In this document: one piece after another, positions 52,230 through 61,245 of the stretch
Layout: each line of letters starts with the position of its first letter
Position numbering within the stretch: the stretch's first letter is position 1
Assembly (NCBI RefSeq): GCF_001984155.1
Contig: NZ_MTQO01000026.1
Coordinates: 1-64,000 of the forward strand
DNA length: 64,000 nt
DNA from: Actinosynnema sp. ALI-1.44
GTDB taxonomy: Bacteria > Actinomycetota > Actinomycetes > Mycobacteriales > Pseudonocardiaceae
Reading direction: 5' to 3'
The notes under the pieces: model-generated
Database searches by the model: none
What the model saw: only the letters and a program-made list of their open reading frames with translations
What the model was told of the DNA's origin: nothing
Position numbers and translations under genes: made by a program

Positions 52230-53741
52230 TCAGAGGCCGACGGCGACCGCCGGGTCGTCCTGCTCGTCCCAACCCGTGATCAGGGCACCCGGCGCCCAGG
52301 TGGAGTGCGTGCCGCTGCTGACGCGTTCCGGCAGGCGGATCCGGGCGATCGGGCCCGTGGTGATGTCGCGGGCGTCGAAGATCAGACATTCGGACAGGTC
52401 CCGGTTCATGTCCGACGTGATCGTGACGAGGTAGCCGTCGTCCTCGGCGGTGGAACCGGTTCGTGGTGCCATGGCCGTCTCGCTGCCGAAGACGCCTTCC
52501 CCGAACTCGAAGCGTTCCTGCCCGCCGGTCAGCGAGTCGTGCTTGACCAGGCCGTCGAACAGGAACCAGCCTGCCGGTGAGGTGGCGGCGTAGCTGTAGC
52601 GGTGTTTGCGGCCCGCGTACCGCTGGTTGATCATGCCGAACTCGCTGGGCGTCGGGCTCAGCTGTTCCTCCTTGCACAGACCGGTGGTCAGGTCGAGCCG
52701 CCAGCGGTGCAGGCGCCCGCCGAGCTGGTTGTTGTCCAGGAACCGGAACATCCGCTGGTAGAGCGTTCCGCCGCCAGACGGTGGCACCGGGTCGCTCTGG
52801 TGGAAGCCTTCGAGGACGATCTCGTCGCCTTCCTCGTAGGCGTTGGTCCAGTGCAGGACGTAGGTGGGGTCCGCCTCGAACCACCTGATGTCCGCGGTGG
52901 TGCCATGGCGTGGGATGACCGCGAGCCGGGACGCGGTGTTCGGGTAGTACCGGGCCGCGTACTTGCCCTGTGCCAACGCTTCGGGCGCCCAGTACAGCGG
53001 CAGGTCGTTGAGGATCGCGTAGTTCTCGGTGAACGCCATGTCGTGCGGCAACCGCGGCCCCGGCAGGGGCACGTCGATGTAGGTGACGAGATTGTCCGCG
53101 CGGTCGACCACGCCGTAGTGCATGTACGGCGCCTCTGTGCCGTAGTTGAAGAACAGCAACTCACCGGTGCGCTCGTCGAACTTCGGATGCGCGGAAACCC
53201 CGACGTCACTGGGGAACCCGCCGTTCCACGTCGCCTTGCCGAGCGTCTCCAACGTGGTCGGGCTCAGCCGGTAGAGGTCGCCGCACTGGTAGAAGCTGGT
53301 CAGTGCCACCCCGTTGTGCAGCACGACGTCCGTGCTGGAGGCGTCCTTCATCCGGCCACGGGCACCCCAGCCGGTCGGCGTCGGCGAACGCCGCGGGTCC
53401 TCGGCCAGGCCCGCCCACAACGCACGGCCGGCGTCCTGCTCGGCGACGAAACCGTCCGTGCGGATGAACCGGTTGCGGTAGAACGCCTTGCCGTCGCGGA
53501 AGCCGACGGCGTGCACCATGCCGTCGCCGTCGAACGGGTGGTAGATCTCCACGGCCGGGTGTACCGGGTTCTCGGTGTTGCGCAGGTACACGCCGTCCAG
53601 GTCGGCCGGGATCTCCCCGACCACTTCGAGGTTCTCCGCGCTGCGCTCCACCTGCTGCGGACGCCACGGCCCGGTGCGGTACGGGTGGTCGTCGTCCGCG
53701 GGCAGGGTCGTCAACGCACGTCCCAAGACCTCGATGTCCAT
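52230..53741 (-). CDS. Carotenoid/stilbene cleavage oxygenase (RPE65/CCD family)
   Basis: 503 aa, a seven-bladed propeller dioxygenase. The four iron-ligand histidines fit VSAHPKFD, RLPHDMAF, VLHWTNAY and SGTHSTWAPG. The N-terminus has the EIPADLDGVYLRNTENP motif of bacterial members. These non-heme Fe(II) enzymes split a conjugated C=C bond of carotenoids, lignostilbenes, resveratrol or isoeugenol/coniferyl-type substrates, giving aldehydes. AGGAGG lies 7 nt before ATG 53741. Divergent acyl-CoA ligase, aldehyde dehydrogenase and SnoaL genes next door favour an aromatic substrate over a carotenoid. Confidence 0.93.
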   Translation of the reverse strand: MDIEVLGRALTTLPADDDHPYRTGPWRPQQVERSAENLEVVGEIPADLDGVYLRNTENPVHPAVEIYHPFDGDGMVHAVGFRDGKAFYRNRFIRTDGFVAEQDAGRALWAGLAEDPRRSPTPTGWGARGRMKDASSTDVVLHNGVALTSFYQCGDLYRLSPTTLETLGKATWNGGFPSDVGVSAHPKFDERTGELLFFNYGTEAPYMHYGVVDRADNLVTYIDVPLPGPRLPHDMAFTENYAILNDLPLYWAPEALAQGKYAARYYPNTASRLAVIPRHGTTADIRWFEADPTYVLHWTNAYEEGDEIVLEGFHQSDPVPPSGGGTLYQRMFRFLDNNQLGGRLHRWRLDLTTGLCKEEQLSPTPSEFGMINQRYAGRKHRYSYAATSPAGWFLFDGLVKHDSLTGGQERFEFGEGVFGSETAMAPRTGSTAEDDGYLVTITSDMNRDLSECLIFDARDITTGPIARIRLPERVSSGTHSTWAPGALITGWDEQDDPAVAVGL

Positions 53742-53862
53742 GCTCAAGCCTCCTAGGCGGTGGCGACGACGAAACCAGGTGGAAACACCCTCATTACTAC
53801 AACCAACGGCGGGACGGGCGCTACGGTGTCGTGAAGGACCGGCGCTGCGGCTGACCATACCC

Positions 53863-53876
53863 AGTGCGGCCGCACT
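53863..53876. promoter_or_regulatory. 14-bp perfect palindrome in oxygenase/acyl-CoA ligase divergent region
   Basis: AGTGCGGCCGCACT is a perfect palindrome between the divergent starts at 53741 and 53987 in a 245-bp gap. It is a candidate operator for the AraC regulator at 57687 or another regulator. Confidence 0.5.
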
Positions 53877-53986
53877 TTCCATCCACGACTACGGTGCAGC
53901 GACCGCGGGGAACGGTTGCGGGGCGCGTCGGTGCGAGTCGTGCGCGACCGCGACGAACGACTTACCGCAGGTGGAGGGAGGTCGAA

Positions 53987-55696
53987 ATGCCAGCAAGACC
54001 GACGCATTCGCCCGAGCGGGTCGCGGAGTACACCGGTAAGGGGTGGTGGACCGACCAGACCGTGCACCAGCTGTTCGCCGACTGCGTCGACCGGTACGCC
54101 GACGAGACCGCGATCGTCGATCCGGCCGACAAAGCCGACCTGGTCGACCTGCCCCCTCGGCGGTTGACTTGGCGGGAGCTGGACGACGAGGTCGACGGCC
54201 TGGCGGCGGTGCTGCTCGCCAACGGCATCGGCGAGGGCGACGTCCTCGCGGTGCAGTTGCCCAACAGCATCGAACTGGCGGTGGCCTATCTCGCGGCGTG
54301 GCGGGTGCGTGCGATCGTCTCGCCGCTGCCTGTTCAGTACCGCGGGCACGAGATGGTCGAACTGGGCACCATCAGCGAGTTCACGGCTTTCCTGACCGCC
54401 GATCGGATCGGCAAACGCTCGCATGTCACGGAAGTCCTTGACGCGCGCGCTTCGATCCCTTCACTGCGCACGGTCCTCTACTTCGGGCCGTCCGATGTGC
54501 CTGGCGCGGTCAGGCTCGGGGCGACTGTCGGCGAGGATGATCGTGGCCGCGTCCGGGCTCATGAGGCCGAGCATCCGGTCGACCCCAACGACTGCATCAC
54601 GATCTGCTGGACCTCCGGCACGGAAAGCCGTCCCAAGGGCGTCCCCCGTGCGCACTGCGACTGGCTGACGATGACGCAGGGCACTGTGTCCGGGCCCGGC
54701 CTGACGCACGAGTCGCGGCTGTTGAACCCGTTCCCCATGGTGAACATGGCCGGTATCAGCGGGATGTTCCTGCCGTGGCTGTGGACCGGGTGCGTACTCG
54801 TCCAGCACCACCCGTTCGACCTCGCGGTCTTCCTGCGGCAGATCAAGGACGAACGGATCACCTACACCGTGGCTCCGCCCGCGGTGCTGGCTTTGCTGCT
54901 GCGGCGCGAGGACCTGCTCGCCATGACGGACCTGTCCACGTTGCGGCAGATCGGCAGCGGTTCGGCTCCGTTGCAGGAGTGGATGGTGCGCGGCTGGTAC
55001 GACAAGTACGGCATCAGCATCATCAACTTCTTCGGGTCCAACGAGGGCATCGCGTTGATGACCGACGTGCAGGTGATGACCGACCCCGCTCAGCGGGCGC
55101 GGTTCTTCCCGCGCTACGGCGGCGGTCGCAAGTGGACGATCGCGGCCGCCGCGCAGACCGCGGTCAAGCTCGTCGACCAGGAGACCGGTGAAGAGATCAC
55201 CGAGGCTGGGCGGCCGGGCGAGCTGTACCTCAAGGGCCCCAGTCTCTTTCCCGGCTACCTCGCCGGGTCGCAGGCGCCGAGCCCGTTCGACGACGACGGT
55301 TTCCTCAAGACCGGTGACGTGTTCGTCATCGACGGCGAGAACGACGAGTTCCTGCGGTACGTCGACCGGGCGAAGGACATCGTCATCCGCGGCGGCGTCA
55401 ACATCTCGCCCGCCGAGCTGGAGACGCTGATCGCGGGCCACCCGTCGGTCGCCGACGTCGCCGTCGTCGGATACCCGGACGACGTGCTCGGCGAGCGGGT
55501 CTGCGCGGTGGTCGTGCCCCGGCCGGACACGACCATCACGCTGCCTGATCTGGTGAACCACCTCATCGAGCAGGACATCGCGACCTACAAACTGCCCGAA
55601 CGCCTCGAGGTCGTCGAGGCGCTGCCGCGCAACCCGGTCGGCAAGATCCTCAAACGCAACCTGCGCGACTTCCTTCGCCAGGCCGATAATATATGA
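53987..55696 (+). CDS. Acyl-CoA synthetase (ANL superfamily AMP-dependent ligase)
   Basis: 569 aa. ANL motifs are ICWTSGTESRPKGVPRAH (P-loop A3), NFFGSNEG (A5), GELYLKGPSLFPGY, KTGDVFVID and YVDRAKDIVIRGGVNISPAE (A8), with the catalytic Lys in NPVGKILKR (A10). It forms an acyl-adenylate and then a CoA thioester; closest in style to 2,3-dihydroxybenzoate- or cyclohexanecarboxylate-type ligases, so an aromatic or cyclic acid is plausible. GGAGGTCGAA precedes ATG 53987. It is divergent from the oxygenase and convergent with the SnoaL-like gene; the two stops abut in TGATCA. Confidence 0.93.
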   Translation: MPARPTHSPERVAEYTGKGWWTDQTVHQLFADCVDRYADETAIVDPADKADLVDLPPRRLTWRELDDEVDGLAAVLLANGIGEGDVLAVQLPNSIELAVAYLAAWRVRAIVSPLPVQYRGHEMVELGTISEFTAFLTADRIGKRSHVTEVLDARASIPSLRTVLYFGPSDVPGAVRLGATVGEDDRGRVRAHEAEHPVDPNDCITICWTSGTESRPKGVPRAHCDWLTMTQGTVSGPGLTHESRLLNPFPMVNMAGISGMFLPWLWTGCVLVQHHPFDLAVFLRQIKDERITYTVAPPAVLALLLRREDLLAMTDLSTLRQIGSGSAPLQEWMVRGWYDKYGISIINFFGSNEGIALMTDVQVMTDPAQRARFFPRYGGGRKWTIAAAAQTAVKLVDQETGEEITEAGRPGELYLKGPSLFPGYLAGSQAPSPFDDDGFLKTGDVFVIDGENDEFLRYVDRAKDIVIRGGVNISPAELETLIAGHPSVADVAVVGYPDDVLGERVCAVVVPRPDTTITLPDLVNHLIEQDIATYKLPERLEVVEALPRNPVGKILKRNLRDFLRQADNI

Positions 55697-56104
55697 TCAT
55701 TCGCCGCCGTCGCCCATGAGCATCGCCTCGCGGACCAGGTGTGTGTCGGTGAACTGTTCGAACCGCACCACCTGCCCGCCGCGCACAGTCCAGTGGTGCA
55801 CGAACCGCGCCCGCATGTGCTTGCCCGTCGCGGTGAACACGCCCGCGTACGTGCCGAACACGACCACGTGGTCGTCCACGCTGATCAGTTCCTCGGGGAT
55901 CGCCTGGTAGTCGTCCCATTCGCCGCCGAGCCTGCCGAACACCTGCTCGCGGATCTCCTCCACGCCGCGATATGTTCCCGCGTAAGGAAAACCGGCCATC
56001 TCGGTCCACTCGACGTCCGGCGCGAACGCCGCGACCATGCCGTCGAGGTCGCCACGGCCGGAGGCGGCGTAGTGCTCCTGGATGATGAGCTGCGGGTTGG
56101 TCAC
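55697..56104 (-). CDS. SnoaL-like/NTF2-fold protein
   Basis: 135 aa, one cone-shaped alpha/beta-barrel domain: IIQEHYAASGRGDLDGMVAA at the N-terminus and VVVFGTYAGVFTATGKHMRA, then RFVHHWTVRGGQVVRFEQFT. The family includes hydroxylases, cyclases, isomerases and lyases without a common catalytic signature. GGAGGAATC precedes GTG 56104, which overlaps the aldehyde dehydrogenase stop by 4 bp (GTGA), so both are translated together. It may act on the aldehyde or acid made by neighbouring enzymes. Confidence 0.85.
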   Translation of the reverse strand: MTNPQLIIQEHYAASGRGDLDGMVAAFAPDVEWTEMAGFPYAGTYRGVEEIREQVFGRLGGEWDDYQAIPEELISVDDHVVVFGTYAGVFTATGKHMRARFVHHWTVRGGQVVRFEQFTDTHLVREAMLMGDGGE

Positions 56105-57537
56105 GATTCCTCCGTTGCCAAGTTCATGAAGACACCCTTGATCTCTGTGTACGCGTCGAGCGCGTACGCCCCCATCTCGCGGCCGATGCCGCTGGCCTTG
56201 AAACCGCCCCACGGGGCCGCCGGGTCGGGCACGTGCAGCATGTTCACGAACACCGCGCCCGCCTTGACCGACGCCGCGAGGCGGTGCGCGGTGACGAGGT
56301 CCTTCGTCCACACCGACGCCGCCAGGCCGTACGCGCTGTCGTTGGCCCTGCCCACCAGTTCGTCCGGGTCGTCGTAGGTCAGCACCGGGATGACCGGGCC
56401 GAAGATCTCGTCGCGGGCCAACGACATCTCGTCGCGGACGCCCGCGAACACCGTCGGCTCGTAGAAGTACCCGTCCCCAGCGACCGGTTTCCCGCCCGTG
56501 ACGAGCTCCGCGCCCTCGGCCACACCCCGGCGGACGAATCCGTCCACCGAGGACCGGTGTTCGTCGCTGATCAACGGCCCGAGCCGGACGGCCGCGGCCT
56601 GGGCCGCGACCTTCTCGACGAACTCGTCCGACCGCGCGCTGTCCACGTAGAACCGCGAGTAGGCCGCGCACACCTGGCCGCTGTTGAACAGGGCGCCTTG
56701 CACCGTGCCGGTGACCGCCGCGTCGATGTCGGCGTCCCGTGCGACGATCATCGGGGTCTTGCCGCCCAGTTCGAGCGTGACCCGCTTGAAGTTGCCCGCG
56801 CTCGTCCGGAGGATCTCGCGGCCGACATCGGTGGAGCCGGTGAACGACACCTTGTCGACGTCGTTGTGCTCGACCAAGCGCTTGCCCACCGACGGTCCAC
56901 CGGTGAGCAGGTTGACCACGCCCGCCGGGAAGCCCGCCTCCTGACACAGTTCCGCCAGCCGCACCGCCGTCAGCGGCGTCTGCTCGGCCGGTTTCAGGAT
57001 CACGGCGTTCCCGCAGGCCAGCGCGGGTGCGAGCTTCCACGCGGTGATCATCAGCGGGAAGTTCCACGGCAGGATCAGCGCACACACCCCGACCGGTTCG
57101 CGGCGGGTGTAGTGGAACACGTTCGGATCGGACATCGGCGCCGTGCGGCCCTCGATCTTCGTGGCCCACCCGGCGAAGTAACGCAGGTGCTCGACCGTGC
57201 CGGGGATGGTCACGTTGCGCGAGACCTCGAAGGGCTGGCCGTTGTCGCTGGTCTCCAGGCGTGCGATGGCGTCGGCGTCGGCCTCGATCAGGTCGGCCAG
57301 GCGCCACAGCAACTGGCTCACCTGCCTGCGGGGCAGGCCGCTCCACGCTGGGTCGTTCATCGCCGCGCGGGCCGCGGCCACCGCCGCGTCCACATCACCG
57401 GGGGACGCCTCCGCGATCTCGCGCAGCGCGTTGCCGGTGGACGGATCGCGGGTGAGGAAGGTCTGCCCGGTCGACGAGGGCAACCAGTGACCACCGATCA
57501 ACAGCCGTGTGGCGGTGTCGGCGTGAGCTTCGGACAT
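56101..57537 (-). CDS. NAD(P)-dependent aldehyde dehydrogenase
   Basis: 478 aa, full length. Motifs are the oxyanion Asn in PWNFPLMI, the cofactor Lys in ILKPAEQTP, VSFTGSTDVGREI, the general-base Glu in LELGGKTP and the catalytic Cys in SGQVCAAYSR, plus the EIFGPVIPVLTY turn. It oxidises an aldehyde to the acid. With the adjacent cleavage oxygenase, its likely substrate is the aromatic aldehyde released by double-bond cleavage (a vanillin-type step). No clear ribosome site is seen before ATG 57537. It is divergent from the AraC regulator at 57687. Confidence 0.94.
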   Translation of the reverse strand: MSEAHADTATRLLIGGHWLPSSTGQTFLTRDPSTGNALREIAEASPGDVDAAVAAARAAMNDPAWSGLPRRQVSQLLWRLADLIEADADAIARLETSDNGQPFEVSRNVTIPGTVEHLRYFAGWATKIEGRTAPMSDPNVFHYTRREPVGVCALILPWNFPLMITAWKLAPALACGNAVILKPAEQTPLTAVRLAELCQEAGFPAGVVNLLTGGPSVGKRLVEHNDVDKVSFTGSTDVGREILRTSAGNFKRVTLELGGKTPMIVARDADIDAAVTGTVQGALFNSGQVCAAYSRFYVDSARSDEFVEKVAAQAAAVRLGPLISDEHRSSVDGFVRRGVAEGAELVTGGKPVAGDGYFYEPTVFAGVRDEMSLARDEIFGPVIPVLTYDDPDELVGRANDSAYGLAASVWTKDLVTAHRLAASVKAGAVFVNMLHVPDPAAPWGGFKASGIGREMGAYALDAYTEIKGVFMNLATEES

Positions 57538-57600
57538 GGTTCGAGTGTTCAGCGGGGGCCGTGGCCAGGGCTTGTCCGTCAGGCGTCTGTGCTTGTCGGA

Positions 57601-57647
57601 TCGTGCACGAAACGTTCCCGGACACCGGGCTCATAATCGTATATGAT
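57601..57647. promoter_or_regulatory. Operator-like repeats between ALDH and AraC genes
   Basis: In the 149-bp divergent gap lie the perfect palindrome TCGTGCACGA (57601-57610), the dyad CCCGG-ACA-CCGGG (57617-57629) and a TATGAT -10-like hexamer (57642-57647) pointing toward the AraC gene. They are candidate AraC binding and promoter elements. Confidence 0.45.
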
Positions 57648-57686
57648 CGGCCCGACTCTCGCCTGTGACGCAACGAAGAGGTTGCC

Positions 57687-58658
57687 ATGCCAGTGCTGGT
57701 GAACACCGCCGATGTCTCGGTCAGGGAACGCGAAGACGCGTGGCGCGCCGCGGTCGCCGAGGCCTTCGTGCCGCTCGACTTCACGTTCCCCGACCCGCGC
57801 GGCTTCCGCGGCGAGATCTCCGGCGAGATCCTCGGCCCGGTGGTGGTGAACCGGGTGACCGCAGGCCCGCACCGCGCCGCCCGCACGCAACGGCACATCG
57901 CGCGCACCGAAACCCCCTACTACAAGGTGAGCATGCCGCTGCGCGGGTGCGTGATGCTGCGCCAGGACGGCCGGGAGACCCTGCTGCAACCCGGTGACCT
58001 GGCGGTATACGACACCAGCAGGCCTTATCAGGTCTCCTTCGACGACTCGTGCCGCCTGCTCGTGTTGATGTTCCCGCACAGGGAGTTACGGCTGCCCTAC
58101 GACGCCGTCCGGGAGATGACCGCGCGGCGCGTGTCGGGCCGCACCGGGATCGGCGGGCTCGTCGCGCCGCTGCTGGTCAACCTGGCGACCCGGCTGGACG
58201 AGATCAGCGGCCCGCAGTCGGCCCGGCTCGCCGACAACATCGTCGACCTGCTCGGCACGCTCTACGCCGACCTGCTCGGCGGCAGCGGGTACCAGCCGGC
58301 CGACCCGATCCACGCGTTGATGACCAGGATCAGGTGCTTCATCGAGGACCACCTCGACGACCCCGGGCTCGGCCCGGAGATGGTGGCGTCCGCGAGCCAC
58401 ATCTCGGTCGGCTACCTGCACAAGCTGTTCCGCGCCGAGTCCACGTCCGTGTCGCGGATGATCCGGGAACGGCGGCTCGAGCAGTGTCGCCGCGACCTGG
58501 TCGCGCCGGTCGCGCGCGACAAGACAGTCGGCGCGATCGGCGCGCAGTGGGGTTTCGTCGACGCGGCGCACTTCAGCCGGGTCTTCAAGGCCACCTACGG
58601 GGTCTCGCCCCGCGAGTACCGTGTCAACCACGACGTCAGCCACGACCTCGCGGTGTGA
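57687..58658 (+). CDS. AraC-family regulator (AraC-binding-like N-terminal domain)
   Basis: 323 aa. The N-terminal sensor has a cupin-like fold (YKVSMPLRGCVMLRQDGRET, LLQPGDLAVYDTSRPYQVSF). The C-terminal double HTH has MVASASHISVGYLHKLFRAE, then MIRERRLEQCRRDL and WGFVDAAHFSRVFKATYGVS. This is the layout of XylS/FeaR-type activators of aromatic-acid and amine catabolism. GAAGAGG precedes the ATG. It probably activates the divergent aldehyde dehydrogenase/SnoaL operon and perhaps the oxygenase and ligase. Confidence 0.9.
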   Translation: MPVLVNTADVSVREREDAWRAAVAEAFVPLDFTFPDPRGFRGEISGEILGPVVVNRVTAGPHRAARTQRHIARTETPYYKVSMPLRGCVMLRQDGRETLLQPGDLAVYDTSRPYQVSFDDSCRLLVLMFPHRELRLPYDAVREMTARRVSGRTGIGGLVAPLLVNLATRLDEISGPQSARLADNIVDLLGTLYADLLGGSGYQPADPIHALMTRIRCFIEDHLDDPGLGPEMVASASHISVGYLHKLFRAESTSVSRMIRERRLEQCRRDLVAPVARDKTVGAIGAQWGFVDAAHFSRVFKATYGVSPREYRVNHDVSHDLAV

Positions 58659-58662
58659 CCGG

Positions 58663-60156
58663 CTACTCGGGGGCGTTCATCTCGGTCAGCAGGCGGTGGC
58701 GCGTGAGGTCGTCACCGCTCAACTGCGCGGCGACGCGCCCGCGGCGGAACACCAGGACGCGGTGGCACAACGACACGATCTCGTCCAGATCCGTCGAGCA
58801 CAACAGCACGACCGCCTTGTCCGACGCGGTGTGGACGAGCTCGTGCATGTCCGCCTTCGCGCCGACGTCCACACCCCGTGTGGGATCGTCCAACAACACC
58901 GTCGACGGGTTGGCGGCCAACCACTTGGCCAGCACGACTTTCTGCTGGTTGCCGCCGGACAGCTGACCGGCGTGCTGGTCGACACCGGCCGTGCGGACGC
59001 CGAGACCCGCGATCGCGGAACGAGCGCGTTCACGCAGGTCCCCGCGTGACAGGAACCGGCCGTCCCGGCCCAGTGCGATCGTGCGGACCTGGATCACGTT
59101 CTCCCACACGGGTTTCTCGGCCATCAGACCCAGCCCGCGGTCGCCGGAGATGAGCGCGACACCCTGGCGCACCGCCTGCCGCAGCCCACGCGGCGGCGCC
59201 CCGGCCTCCTGCTGACCGGGCAGCCGCAGTGTTCCCGTCGCCGCCTGGGTTCCGGCGATCACCTGCAGCAACGCCTGGTGGCCCGCGCCGATCAGGCCCG
59301 CGAGGCCGACGATCTCGCCGGTGCGCACGTCAAGGCTGACGTCGTCCAGCACGCCGGGAACCGTGATGTGTTCGGCCACGAGGCGAGGCGCGTCCTCGGC
59401 AAGCTCGCGGCGTTCCGGGGCCACCGCCGCCGGGGGGCGGTCGCCGAGCATGCCGTGCACGATGTCGTCGATGGTCAGGGTCTTGCGGTCGACCCCGGCC
59501 ATCACGACCCGCCCGTCCCGCAGAATCGTGACCACATCGGACAGTTGCATGACCTCTTCGAGGATGTGCGACACGAACACCACCGCCACCTCGCGCTGCC
59601 GCAGCACCTCAAGCAGACCCAACAACCGCCGGGTGCTGTCGTCGTCCAGCGCGGACGTCGGTTCGTCGAGGATCAGCACACGCGGCTTGGTCAGCAACGC
59701 CTTGGCGACCTCCACGAGCTGCCGTTGCGCGAGCGTCAGCGAGCTGACCGGGGCGCGCAACGGGACCGACAGGCCGAGCTCGGCCAGCACCGGCTCGGCC
59801 TGTGCGATCATCTCGCGCCGGTCGAAGAACAACCCGCGCAACGGTTCACGCTTGGTGAACAGGTTCGCCAGCACGTCGAGGTCCGGGAACAGGTTGAGCT
59901 CCTGCGACACCACCGCGACACCGTGCCGGGCCGCGTCGGCCGAGTTGGTGAACCGCACCGGCTCGCCGTCCAGCCGGATCGTGCCGCCGTCCGGCCGCAC
60001 CACCCCGGCCAGCATCTTGACCAGGGTGGACTTGCCCGCGCCGTTCTCGCCGAGCAGGGCGTGCACGCTGCCGGGCTCGACGGAGAACTCGCAGTCCCGC
60101 AGGGCGATCACCCCGCCGTACGCCTTGTGAACGCCCGAGGCCTCGAGTACCGGCAT
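58663..60156 (-). CDS. Sugar-type (CUT2/RbsA-like) ABC transporter ATPase, two cassettes
   Basis: 497 aa. The first cassette has LLGENGAGKST, SSLTLAQRQLVEVAK and LILDEPTSALD. The second has GLIGAGHQALLQ in place of a full Walker A, a signature LSGGNQQKVVLAKW and VLLDDPTRGVD, the asymmetric pattern of RbsA/MglA/XylG proteins. It powers the importer made with the upstream permease and binding protein. It starts 3 bp after the binding-protein stop. Although the class is named for sugars, members also import autoinducer-2, purines and other compounds. Confidence 0.95.
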   Translation of the reverse strand: MPVLEASGVHKAYGGVIALRDCEFSVEPGSVHALLGENGAGKSTLVKMLAGVVRPDGGTIRLDGEPVRFTNSADAARHGVAVVSQELNLFPDLDVLANLFTKREPLRGLFFDRREMIAQAEPVLAELGLSVPLRAPVSSLTLAQRQLVEVAKALLTKPRVLILDEPTSALDDDSTRRLLGLLEVLRQREVAVVFVSHILEEVMQLSDVVTILRDGRVVMAGVDRKTLTIDDIVHGMLGDRPPAAVAPERRELAEDAPRLVAEHITVPGVLDDVSLDVRTGEIVGLAGLIGAGHQALLQVIAGTQAATGTLRLPGQQEAGAPPRGLRQAVRQGVALISGDRGLGLMAEKPVWENVIQVRTIALGRDGRFLSRGDLRERARSAIAGLGVRTAGVDQHAGQLSGGNQQKVVLAKWLAANPSTVLLDDPTRGVDVGAKADMHELVHTASDKAVVLLCSTDLDEIVSLCHRVLVFRRGRVAAQLSGDDLTRHRLLTEMNAPE

Positions 60157-60159
60157 GTG

Positions 60160-61245
60160 CTAGTCCGCCTTGTCCAGTGCGCTGATCGGCGGGTTCGCCA
60201 GTTGCTTGTCGATCTCCTTGCGGAACCACGCCTTGCGCGACTCCGGCGTCTGCTGGCGTTGGATGATCTGGTCCACGTTGGACTTCTCGACCAGCAGGTT
60301 GCCGGAGTTCCACCAGCCCTCCGGCATCGGCTTGCACTTGCGCTTGGCCTCGATGAGCAGGTGCGTCGCGATGTAGCCCTTCATCCAGTGCTCCGGCGAG
60401 GACAACGCGAACAGCACACTGCCTTCCTTGACCGCCTGCATCGCCTCGGGGGGCAGATCGGCCGACCCCGCGATGTACTTGCGGCCGGTCTGCGAGGCGA
60501 TCAGCGGCAACGCGACACCGTCCTGGCTGCCCACCCCGATGAACGCGTCCACGTCCGGGTTGGCCTGCACGAAACTGCGCCACGCCACGGTGTTCTCGGT
60601 CGGCTCGGACTTGGTGTCCACCGGGCCGATCACCGTCATGTTCGGCAGCTTGGCCTTCAGCACGTTCTGCACACCGTTGAGCCGCTGCACCAGCAGTTGC
60701 AGCGACGGGATGTCGTTGCCGAGCAACACCTTGCCGGTGGGGTTCGGGTTCTTGGCGACGAACGCCTCACCGAGCAGCTCACCCAGCTTGGTGTTGCTGT
60801 TGGCCACGAACGTCTTGACCTTGGAGCCGGGCGGTGGCCCCGCGTCCACCGCGACCACCGGCACGTTGCCGTCCGTCGCCGTGTTGAGCGGTCGCACGAA
60901 CAGGTCGGGCGTGACCGTCTGGTAGGCGATGCCGTCCTTCGAGGTCCTGGCGGCTGCCTGGAACATCGACACCTGCTTGGGCCCGTCGATCCCGGTCGGC
61001 GCGGACAGCTGGAGGTTGACGTTGCCGTCGTCGTCGGCCGCCGCCTGCGCGCCGAGAGCCATCTCCTGGAACGGGTTCTGCGTGGTGGAGGCGTAGACGA
61101 ACGCCAGGTCGAGCTTCTTGCTCGCCGTGCCGCACGAGCCGTCCGCGGCGGGAGAACCCGAGCCTCCCTCGCCGCACGCGACCAGTAAGGACACAGTGGA
61201 CAGTGACGTGAGCGCGGCGGCGACGCCACGCAGTCTCTTGGTCAT
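60160..61245 (-). CDS. CUT2-type ABC transporter substrate-binding lipoprotein
   Basis: 361 aa. The leader MTKRLRGVAAALTSLSTVSL has lipobox LVAC. The mature part is a Peripla_BP_4-type fold (DLAFVYASTTQNPFQEMALG, the VRPLNTATDGNVPVVAVDAG strand and DVDAFIGVGSQDGVALPLIA). AGGAG lies 5 nt before ATG 61245; a second ATG at 61248 gives one more Met. Start and permease stop overlap (ATGATGA). The C-terminal region (CKPMPEGWWNSGNLLVEKSN) is longer than in ribose-binding proteins and may contribute to a different ligand. Confidence 0.93.
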   Translation of the reverse strand: MTKRLRGVAAALTSLSTVSLLVACGEGGSGSPAADGSCGTASKKLDLAFVYASTTQNPFQEMALGAQAAADDDGNVNLQLSAPTGIDGPKQVSMFQAAARTSKDGIAYQTVTPDLFVRPLNTATDGNVPVVAVDAGPPPGSKVKTFVANSNTKLGELLGEAFVAKNPNPTGKVLLGNDIPSLQLLVQRLNGVQNVLKAKLPNMTVIGPVDTKSEPTENTVAWRSFVQANPDVDAFIGVGSQDGVALPLIASQTGRKYIAGSADLPPEAMQAVKEGSVLFALSSPEHWMKGYIATHLLIEAKRKCKPMPEGWWNSGNLLVEKSNVDQIIQRQQTPESRKAWFRKEIDKQLANPPISALDKAD

